64,000 bases of DNA from Streptomyces spinoverrucosus (GTDB taxonomy: Bacteria; Actinomycetota; Actinomycetes; Streptomycetales; Streptomycetaceae). Location: NCBI RefSeq assembly GCF_006539505.1, contig NZ_BJND01000046.1:20106-84105 (forward strand). The letters run 5' to 3'. Position numbers and translations under genes: made by a program. Of this stretch, positions 57,882-64,000 are shown piece after piece. The notes under the pieces were generated by a model. That model was not told the DNA's origin. It did not search any database and saw only the letters and a list, made by a program, of their open reading frames with translations. How positions within the stretch are numbered: position 1 is the first letter of the stretch; each line of letters opens with the position of its first letter.

Positions 57882-60800
57882 TCAGGCGGGGTATTCGGAC
57901 ACGGCCTGTTCGGGCGTCAGCCCGCTGCCGCGCCGGTACGCGGTCCGGTAGGCGGCCTCGTCGAGGTGCTCGCGTACCGTCTGCGTGATCCGGTCGACAT
58001 CGCCGCGTTCGGCGGCGGGCAGCGGCATGCCCACGGAGTCCCTGGCCGCGTGTGCGGCGCCGAGCAGCACGGCGGCGTGGACGTGGCGCCCGGCGAGGGC
58101 GTGGGCGCCGGCCAGTCCCTCCAGGGCCAGCGCCATGGCCCGGGCGTCTCCCGTGTTGCGCGCCGCCGCCCACCCCTCCAGGTGCAGGCGCAGGGCCTGG
58201 TCGGCGTCACCGCGCTGTTCGGCGATGAAACCGAGTTCGGCCAGCACGAGGGCACGGCCGGGTTCGAAGGACATCATGGACTGCCACCGCAGTACGTGGC
58301 GCATGTGGGCCTCGGCGGTGTCGAGCTGTCCCGCGCGGCGGGCGCCGAGACCGATTCCGACCTCGGCGTGGATCTCTCCGGGCTTGTAGCTGTGCTCGGC
58401 GGCGAGGCGCATCGCCCGCTGATGGAACTCCCGTGCCCTGGCGTGGTCCCCGGTGAGCATGGCGGTGCTGCCCAGGCTCGTCAGCCGGTCCGCCGCGTCC
58501 GGCCACAGCCCGAGGTCCTCGGCCATGCGCAGCCCGTCCTGGTGGAGCTGTGCCGCCCGGTCGTAGTCACCGGCCATCTCGGCCAGCGCGGCAAGCGGCT
58601 CGATGGTCTGCAACTGGCCCCAGCCGTCGGCGAGTTCGGCGAAGAGTCGCGCGCTGTGCCGCCCGTCGTGCGCGAGTCGGGTGAGGTCGCCGCGCACATG
58701 TGCCTGGTTCGCCCGTACGCTCAGCGCCGCGGCGGTTCCCCAGGTGTCGCCGAGGGCCTGGAAGGCGTCCAGCGCCTGGTCGATGAGTTCCTCGCTGGCG
58801 GCCTGGTCGCCGACGCCGAACAGGGCGAAGCCGAGGAACCACTGTGCTCTGGCCCGCTTCCGACGGTCCGTCACCTTCCGGGACAGCTCCGCCGCGACAC
58901 GGCTGTCCGGCGTCCGCTCGGTGCCGTCGCCGACGAGGACGGCGAACCCGGCCCGCCACACCTGGGCCTGCGCGCGCAGCGACGCCACGGCCTCCTGGTT
59001 CCCGTCGGCACCGGTGCGCGCCGCCGCGCCGAGCGCCGCCTCCAGCGAGCGGCCGGCCTCCCGGAGCCTGCCGCGCAGGAACCAGTACCAGGACAGCGCG
59101 TTGACCAGTCTCAGGGCGTCCTCGGCGGCACCGCGGCGGACCGCGTCGTCGAGCGCCCGGCGGAGATTGGCGGCCTCCGCGTCCAGGGCGCGGAGCCGGC
59201 GCCGCTGGTCGGGGCCGTGCAACAACGGTGCGGCGTGCTCGGCCAGTTCGGTGTAGTACCCGCGGTGGCGGCGGCGTACGTCCTCGCTCTCGCCCGCCTC
59301 GTCCAGGCGGGCGAGAGCGTAGTCAGCTACGGACTCCAGGAGCCGGTAGCGGGGTTCGTCACCGCTGTCGGCCATCACGACCAGCGAGCGGGCGACCAGG
59401 CGGTCTAGCAGGTCGAGAACGTCGTCGGGTGCCACCCCGGCCGCGGCGCAGACGGCCTCGGCCGCTTCCAGGGTGCAGCCTTCGACATGGACGGCGAGGC
59501 TGCGCAGCACGGCCCGCTCGGGCTCGGTCAGCAGGTCCCAGCTCCAGTCGATCATGGCCCGGAGCGTCTGCTGACGGGGCGGGGCGCCCCGGTAGCCGGT
59601 GGCCAGGAGCCGGAAGCGGTCGTCGAGTCGGGTGATCAGCCCTCGTACCCCCAGGGTGCGGACCCGGGTGGCCGCCAGTTCGAGCGCCAAGGGAATCCCG
59701 TCGAGCCGGCGGCAGATCACGGCCACGTCGCGGGCGTTGCCGGCGTCGAGCGTGAAGCCGGGTGCCGCGGCCGCGGCCCTGGCGACGAACAGTTCCACGG
59801 CGCTGGAACGTGCCACCTCGTCGAGTCCCGGCTCGCGGGCCGGGTCGGGCACCTCCAGCGGGGGCACTGCCCAGACCACCTCGCCGAGGACCCCGAACGG
59901 TTCCTGGCTGGTGGCCAGGATGCGCAGACCGGGGGAACGCTTCAGCAGCAGCGCCGCCAGTTCGGCGACCGCGTCGACGATGTGCTCGCAGTTGTCGAGG
60001 AGCAGCAGCAGCCGCTTGCCGCTGAGCGCCTCGGCGAGGCGCTCAGCCGGTGCGGAGAGTCCGCTCGTGCCGCCGGACGCGGGCCCCGCCTCCTCCCGGA
60101 TGCCGAGCGCCGCCATGACGGCCTCCGCCACCGGGTCGACCGCGTTGGCGCTGCTGGTACGGCCCAGTGCGGCGAGCTCGACCAGCCAGGCGCCGTCGGG
60201 GAAGTCGGCGGCGAGCCGGCCCGCCGTCTCCAGCGCGAGCCTGGTCTTGCCGACGCCGCCGGAGCCGGTCAGCGTCACGTGCCGTGCGCCGGCCAGCAAA
60301 CGCCTCACCTCGGCCACCGCGCCCTCGCGGCCGACCAGCTCCGTCAGGGGAGCGGGCAGATTCGTGGCGGGGCGCCGCGGCGGTGACGGGACTGCGGCGG
60401 GGGCGCTGAGCCCGGCGTCCTGTTCCAGCATCGCCTGGTGCAGGGCGGTGAGTTCGGGACCGGGGTCCAGGCCCAGCTCGTCGGCGAGCCTGGTCCGCAC
60501 GTCCTGATATGCGGCCAGTGCCTCGCCGACCCGGCCTGCGGCGTAGAGCGCGCGCATCTGCAGGGCGCGCAGCCGCTCGCGCAGCGGGTGGCGCACGACG
60601 AGCTCGTGCAGCTCCCCCGCCACCTCCAGGTGTTCGCCCAGGTCGATCCGGGCCTCGGCGAGCGCTTCGAGGGCGGCGAGGCGGGCCTCGTCGAGGCGGG
60701 TGATGACAGGCCGGGCGAAGGCGGCGTCCTCGAAGCCGGAGAACGCCGCGCCCCGCCACAGCGCCAGGCCCTCGGACAGGAGGGCCGCGCGGGCACGGGA

Positions 60801-61157
60801 GCCGTCGGCGGCCCGGGCGCGCGCCGTCAGGGCCGCGAACCGGTCCATGTCGACGCTCTCGGGTTCCACCCGCAGCAGATAGCCGTCGTCGCGCAGGGTC
60901 AGCAGCTCCCGGCTGCCCGGTTCCGCGTCCTCGAACACCTTGCGCAGCTGCCAGACCTTGGTCTGCAGGGCGGCGGAGGGATTGCCCGGGAGCTCCCCCT
61001 CACCCCACACCTCGTCGACGAGCCGGTCCGCGGACGCCGGGCGTCCCTCGTGGGAGAGCAGGGCGGCCAGCAGCGTTCGGGTCTTGAGGCCGGGCACGGT
61101 GACCGGGCTGCCGTCCGCCGCCCACACGGCCAGTGGCCCCAGCACTCCGAATCGCAT
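57882..61157 (-). CDS. AfsR-like SARP/NB-ARC/TPR regulator
   Basis: A protein of about 1091 residues. Residues 1-250 are the SARP DNA-binding and activation domain (MRFGVLGPLAVW, NPSAALQTKVWQLRKVF). A STAND-type NTPase follows with LTGSGGVGKTRLALE (Walker A), LLLLLDNCEHIVDA (Walker B) and LATSQEPFGV (sensor). The C-terminal 400 residues are helical repeats of TPR type (RAQWFLGFALFGVGDQAAS, TAMLTGDHARAREFHQRA). It is the AfsR-like global/pathway activator class. ATG 61157 is favoured; ATG 61166 is possible. It is divergent from an FMN reductase gene, with a heptamer array in between. Confidence 0.9.
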   Translation of the reverse strand: MRFGVLGPLAVWAADGSPVTVPGLKTRTLLAALLSHEGRPASADRLVDEVWGEGELPGNPSAALQTKVWQLRKVFEDAEPGSRELLTLRDDGYLLRVEPESVDMDRFAALTARARAADGSRARAALLSEGLALWRGAAFSGFEDAAFARPVITRLDEARLAALEALAEARIDLGEHLEVAGELHELVVRHPLRERLRALQMRALYAAGRVGEALAAYQDVRTRLADELGLDPGPELTALHQAMLEQDAGLSAPAAVPSPPRRPATNLPAPLTELVGREGAVAEVRRLLAGARHVTLTGSGGVGKTRLALETAGRLAADFPDGAWLVELAALGRTSSANAVDPVAEAVMAALGIREEAGPASGGTSGLSAPAERLAEALSGKRLLLLLDNCEHIVDAVAELAALLLKRSPGLRILATSQEPFGVLGEVVWAVPPLEVPDPAREPGLDEVARSSAVELFVARAAAAAPGFTLDAGNARDVAVICRRLDGIPLALELAATRVRTLGVRGLITRLDDRFRLLATGYRGAPPRQQTLRAMIDWSWDLLTEPERAVLRSLAVHVEGCTLEAAEAVCAAAGVAPDDVLDLLDRLVARSLVVMADSGDEPRYRLLESVADYALARLDEAGESEDVRRRHRGYYTELAEHAAPLLHGPDQRRRLRALDAEAANLRRALDDAVRRGAAEDALRLVNALSWYWFLRGRLREAGRSLEAALGAAARTGADGNQEAVASLRAQAQVWRAGFAVLVGDGTERTPDSRVAAELSRKVTDRRKRARAQWFLGFALFGVGDQAASEELIDQALDAFQALGDTWGTAAALSVRANQAHVRGDLTRLAHDGRHSARLFAELADGWGQLQTIEPLAALAEMAGDYDRAAQLHQDGLRMAEDLGLWPDAADRLTSLGSTAMLTGDHARAREFHQRAMRLAAEHSYKPGEIHAEVGIGLGARRAGQLDTAEAHMRHVLRWQSMMSFEPGRALVLAELGFIAEQRGDADQALRLHLEGWAAARNTGDARAMALALEGLAGAHALAGRHVHAAVLLGAAHAARDSVGMPLPAAERGDVDRITQTVREHLDEAAYRTAYRRGSGLTPEQAVSEYPA

Positions 61158-61211
61158 GGGCGCCACGTTAACGCAGCGCCGCGAAGGGCCGGGAGCGAGC
61201 CGGGGAGCGGG

Positions 61212-61240
61212 TCGAGAGCGGATCGTGAGCGGCTCGTGAG
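61212..61240 (+). promoter_or_regulatory. SARP-box-like heptamer array
   Basis: TCGAGAG (61212-61218), TCGTGAG (61223-61229) and TCGTGAG (61234-61240) recur at exactly 11 bp, with a weaker CGGGGAG (61201-61207) one step before. SARP activators bind tandem heptamers of TCGAGxx type at 11-bp period. The array lies in the 152-bp region between the AfsR-like gene and the FMN reductase, so it could mark autoregulation or control of the reductase/MFS operon. Confidence 0.65.
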
Positions 61241-61309
61241 TGCGCCGCCGCAGGCTGGGACACGTCCACGATCGTCGGCTGCACGGCCGGCCCGGCGCAG
61301 GAGCATCCG

Positions 61310-61897
61310 ATGTCCGACAACAGCCGTCTGCGGTTGGCGATCATCATCGGCAGTACGCGCCGGGGTCGCTTCGGTCCGACGGTGGCCCGGTGGTTCAGCG
61401 GCCAGGCCCGTCGGCGCAAGGACCTCGACGTCGATCTGATCGACCTGGCCGAGGCCAAGCTGCCCGACACACTCGGCGACGAGTGCGAGGAACTGCCCGC
61501 GCCAGTCGCGGCGCTGGCGCCGCGGCTGGCGGCGGCGGACGCGTTCGTGGTGGTGACCCCGGAGTACAACCGGAGCTTTCCCGCCCCGCTCAAGACCGCC
61601 ATCGACTGGTACCTGGACGAGTGGAAGGCCAAACCGGTGGCGTTCCTCTCCTACGGCGGGCCGTCCGGCGGGCTGTATGCCGCCGAGCAGTTGCGCAGCG
61701 CCTTCACCGAGGTGCAGGCGGTCGCGATCCGCGACGGCATCAGCATCCCCAACTACTGGGACGAGTTCGACGCCGACGGCCACTGGCCCAGGACGTCCGC
61801 GCGTTTCACGGCCTCCGTCAAGGAGACGCTCGATCAGCTCACCTGGTGGGCGCGGATGCTGCACAACGCCCGGTCCACGCGTCCGTACGACTCCTGA
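61310..61897 (+). CDS. NADPH-dependent FMN reductase (flavodoxin-like)
   Basis: A 195-residue flavodoxin-fold reductase. IIGSTRRGRFGPTVARWF binds FMN phosphate, VVVTPEYNRSFPAPLKTAIDWY is the family hallmark, and FLSYGGPSGGLYAAEQLR completes the flavin site. It could reduce FMN for oxygenases or act as a quinone/azo reductase. AGGAG lies upstream of the ATG. It is followed by the MFS gene after a hairpin. It may be a second flavin supplier for the monooxygenase. Confidence 0.88.
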   Translation: MSDNSRLRLAIIIGSTRRGRFGPTVARWFSGQARRRKDLDVDLIDLAEAKLPDTLGDECEELPAPVAALAPRLAAADAFVVVTPEYNRSFPAPLKTAIDWYLDEWKAKPVAFLSYGGPSGGLYAAEQLRSAFTEVQAVAIRDGISIPNYWDEFDADGHWPRTSARFTASVKETLDQLTWWARMLHNARSTRPYDS

Positions 61898-61902
61898 TCC
61901 CC

Positions 61903-61924
61903 GGGGCGCCGTCGGCGGCGCCCC
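61903..61924 (+). terminator. Hairpin between FMN reductase and MFS genes
   Basis: GGGGCGCCG-TCGG-CGGCGCCCC is a perfect 9-bp stem with a tetraloop, starting 5 bases after the reductase stop. It could reduce read-through into the MFS gene or stabilise the upstream mRNA. There is no T-tract. Confidence 0.6.
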
Positions 61925-61988
61925 ACCCCCGTCCCCCTGCGCCGGACCACCAGGGCGCAGAAGATTCACGAACCTTGGAGGGTTCCCC

Positions 61989-63575
61989 ATGACGACACAG
62001 ACTCCGGCCGCCGCGGACCTGAGGGCCGGGCCCCGGGAGTGGCTCGGGCTGTTCGTGCTCACGCTCCCCACGATCCTGCTGGCTCTCGACGCGACCGTGC
62101 TGAACCTGGCGGTCCCGCACATCAGCGCGGACCTGAAGCCCACCAGCACGGAACTGCTGTGGATGGTCGACATCTACGGCTTCATGATTGCCGGTTTCCT
62201 GGTGACGATGGGCACGCTGGGTGACCGGATCGGCCGGCGCAGGCTGCTGATGATCGGGGCACTGGGCTTCGGCCTCGCCTCGGTTCTGGCCGCCAAGTCC
62301 ACCAGTGCGGAGATGCTGATCGTGGCCCGCGCGCTGCTCGGCATCACCGGCGCCACGCTGATGCCCTCGACGCTGGCCCTGATCAGCAACATGTTCAAGG
62401 ACCCCAGGCAGCGCGGCGTGGCCATCAGCGTGTGGGTGACCTGCTTCTCCGTCGGTATCGCCGTCGGTCCGGTCCTGGGTGGCGCGTTCCTGGAGTGGTT
62501 CTGGTGGGGCTCGGTGTTCCTGCTTGCCGTGCCGGTGATGGTGGTGCTGCTGGTGGCCACGCCCCTGCTGATCCCCGAGTACAAGGACGACGAGGCGGGG
62601 CGTCTGGACCTGGCCAGCGTGGCGCTGTCCCTGCTGACGGTGCTGCCGGCGATCTACGGGATCAAGCGTGCGGCCGAGCACGGCCTGGACGCCCAGGCTG
62701 TGGTGACACTCCTGGCCGGTGTGGTCTTCGGCGTGGTGTTCGTGCTGCGTCAGCGCAAGCTGGCCGATCCGCTGATGGACCTGCGGCTGTTCAGCAACCG
62801 GGCGTTCACCACCGCGCTGCTGGTGCTGCTGCTCGGCCTCGGTCTGATGGGTGGGCTGTATCTGTTCATCACGCAGTACCTCCAGCTGGTGGAGGGCCTG
62901 TCGCCGATCACGGCGGGGCTGTGGCTGCTGCCCGCGGCCGGGGCGCTGATCGTGGCCTCGTCGCTGACTCCCGCGATCGCCGCCAGGGTGCGGCCCGGGT
63001 ACGTCGTCGGCGGCGCGCTGTTCCTCTCGGTGCTGGGGTACGTCCTGATCAGCGTGGTCGACAGCACCGACGGGCTGCCGCTGCTGGTGACCGGGTTCGT
63101 CCTCATCTACACCGGCATCAGCCCGATGATGGTGCTCGGGACGGACCTGGTCGTCGGCTCGGCGCCGCCGGAGAAGGCCGGTTCGGCCGCGGCGATGTCG
63201 GAGACGGCCATGGAGTTCGGCATCGCGCTCGGCATCGCCGGCCTGGGCAGTGTCGTCACCGCCGTGTACCGGGACGAGATCGGTGACGCTCTGCCCCAGG
63301 ACGTCCCGGAGTCGGTCGCGAGCACGGTCCGCGACACGCTGGCCGGTGCGGACGCCGTGTCCGACTCGGTGGGCGCCCAGGTCCTGGAGCAGGCCCGGGA
63401 GGCGTTCACCAACGGGCTGAACCTCGCGAGCGCCACCGCGGGTGTGATCGTGGCGGTGATGGCCGTCGCCGCGATCGTGCTGCTACGGCACATCCCGGCG
63501 GGCGGCGCCGAGGAGGAGGCCCCCGAGGAGGCACCCCAGGCAACGGAACCGGCCCCCGCGGGCGACAGCCGCTGA
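61989..63575 (+). CDS. DHA2-family MFS drug exporter (14-TMS type)
   Basis: A 528-residue pump with about 14 hydrophobic segments. Family features are LALDATVLNLAVPHISADL (motif D1), the loop 2-3 motif A GTLGDRIGRRRLLMIG and motif C around SVGIAVGPVLGGAFL. The C-terminal tail is rich in Glu/Ala/Pro. It is the EmrB/QacA class used for export of and self-resistance to natural products. ATG 61989 has GGAGGG upstream; the open frame before it is out of family. It is the only dedicated exporter in the cluster. Confidence 0.92.
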   Translation: MTTQTPAAADLRAGPREWLGLFVLTLPTILLALDATVLNLAVPHISADLKPTSTELLWMVDIYGFMIAGFLVTMGTLGDRIGRRRLLMIGALGFGLASVLAAKSTSAEMLIVARALLGITGATLMPSTLALISNMFKDPRQRGVAISVWVTCFSVGIAVGPVLGGAFLEWFWWGSVFLLAVPVMVVLLVATPLLIPEYKDDEAGRLDLASVALSLLTVLPAIYGIKRAAEHGLDAQAVVTLLAGVVFGVVFVLRQRKLADPLMDLRLFSNRAFTTALLVLLLGLGLMGGLYLFITQYLQLVEGLSPITAGLWLLPAAGALIVASSLTPAIAARVRPGYVVGGALFLSVLGYVLISVVDSTDGLPLLVTGFVLIYTGISPMMVLGTDLVVGSAPPEKAGSAAAMSETAMEFGIALGIAGLGSVVTAVYRDEIGDALPQDVPESVASTVRDTLAGADAVSDSVGAQVLEQAREAFTNGLNLASATAGVIVAVMAVAAIVLLRHIPAGGAEEEAPEEAPQATEPAPAGDSR

Positions 63576-63596
63576 GGCGCGACGCACAGGAACGGT

Positions 63597-63639
63597 GCGG
63601 GGGCGGCCCGGTCGACTCGATCGACCGGGCCGCCCCCGC
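63597..63639. terminator. 19-bp stem terminator after the MFS gene
   Basis: A perfect 19-bp inverted repeat (63597-63615 with 63621-63639) and a CTCGA loop begin 21 bases after the MFS stop. It probably marks the right edge of the cluster transcript. No T-tract. Confidence 0.85.
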
Positions 63640-64000
63640 GTGTGCGCAACCCACCCCCACGATCGGCCCGCGAACCACACGGTCGGCGCACGGACCTCGC
63701 GACGGCACGGGCACGCGGGCGTGCTACGAGGCGAGCCGCACAGCCACCCGCGCGGGACGTGGCGTACCACGAGCCACGCACCCACCCGTGCAGCCCAACG
63801 ACGCCGTACGCCCGCCGCCCTGCGAAGCCGTCGGCACATCGACCGCGCCGCCCCCCGCATGCGCACGCCCCCACCGCACGGGCAGCGCGACAGCGCAGGC
63901 ACACGGCCGGCCACAAGCCGCACAGCCACGCGCGCAGCCCAACGACGCCATACGCCCGCCGCCCTGCGCAGCCCCTGGGCACATCGACCGCGCCCCCCCC
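63640..64000. repeat. Non-coding tail with a diverged direct repeat
   Basis: No supported gene is seen in 361 bases. GCAGCCCAACGACGCC, followed by a TACGCCCGCCGCCCTGCG string and then GGCACATCGACCGCGCC, occurs from 63788 and again from 63934 (offset about 146 bp), with a shared GCACAGCCAC stretch before each. The second copy runs to the window end. Frames read through it give repeated GRRAYGVVGL residues on the minus strand, a result of the repeat. Confidence 0.65.

Noticed and set aside
63107..63982. A 291-codon minus-strand ORF at the right end
   Set aside because: It crosses the MFS gene and its terminator antisense, and its repeated GRRAYGVVGL string is due to the DNA repeat.
1..64000. 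tRNA, rRNA, riboswitch and phage attachment sites
   Set aside because: No cloverleaf with a TTCGA-type T loop, no rRNA-like stretch and no convincing cobalamin, SAM or TPP box was noticed on reading. A covariance-model search would be needed to be sure.

Overview
The window looks like a stretch of a Streptomyces chromosome. Base composition is very GC-rich with strong third-position GC. GTG starts and ATGA stop/start overlaps are common. Rare TTA (bldA-type) leucine codons occur in a few accessory genes. Family content is typical of the genus: AfsA/gamma-butyrolactone receptor, SARP and AfsR-like regulators, PucR regulators, Mbl, MatB, STAS/ANTAR proteins.

Region 1 (1-9.8 kb): after the tail of an MMPL-type transporter and a strong terminator comes one co-directional operon. 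It holds a type III polyketide synthase, a PAPS-dependent sulfotransferase, APS kinase, both ATP sulfurylase subunits, a sulfonate/taurine-type ABC importer and a PucR regulator. No cysH or sulfite reductase is present, so the operon looks built to import sulfur and make PAPS for sulfating a polyketide. Three of its genes carry TTA codons. A Tat-exported metallo-beta-lactamase-fold hydrolase follows.

Region 2 (11.2-25.3 kb): a second PucR regulator, a 50-residue DUF2613-like membrane peptide, then a tightly overlapping envelope-glycan operon. The operon encodes a GT4 glycosyltransferase, a methyltransferase, a giant AftD-like (DUF3367) membrane glycosyltransferase, a condensation-type acyltransferase, another methyltransferase, a DMT-type transporter, a Trm112-like protein, an FkbM methyltransferase and an unknown protein. 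A low-complexity repeat tract separates it from a convergent ATP-grasp gene.

Region 3 (25.5-27.1 kb): a compact IS1341-like element. It has an intact RuvC-type TnpB, a hairpin-rich right end expected to yield omegaRNA, and a divergent 50-residue ribbon-helix-helix gene lying between the predicted ends.

Region 4 (27.1-38.8 kb): chromosomal core. matB, a fused acyl-CoA carboxyltransferase, a secreted S8 peptidase broken by a one-base homopolymer frameshift, mbl, a MEDS-HATPase/STAS pair, a STAS-ANTAR fusion and a secreted adenosine deaminase-like protein. The order matB, carboxyltransferase, peptidase, mbl agrees with what I remember of S. coelicolor SCO2444-SCO2451.

Region 5 (38.8-63.6 kb): a biosynthetic cluster with no scaffold synthase in view. 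It is rich in amine redox chemistry: GMC oxidase, P450, monoamine oxidase, imine reductase, a group-D flavin monooxygenase with a separate flavin reductase, an SDR, and two paralogous class III aminotransferases. It is heavily regulated: AfsA and its TetR receptor with palindromic operators, a small SARP, a SARP/cyclase-like/ATPase protein, an AfsR-like protein, and an IS701-like protein that lacks its first catalytic Asp. Export is by a DHA2-type MFS pump. An 11-bp-periodic heptamer array resembling a SARP box lies between the AfsR-like gene and an FMN reductase. The last 360 bases hold a diverged direct repeat.

All family calls are by eye from translated sequence. No database or structure search was run.
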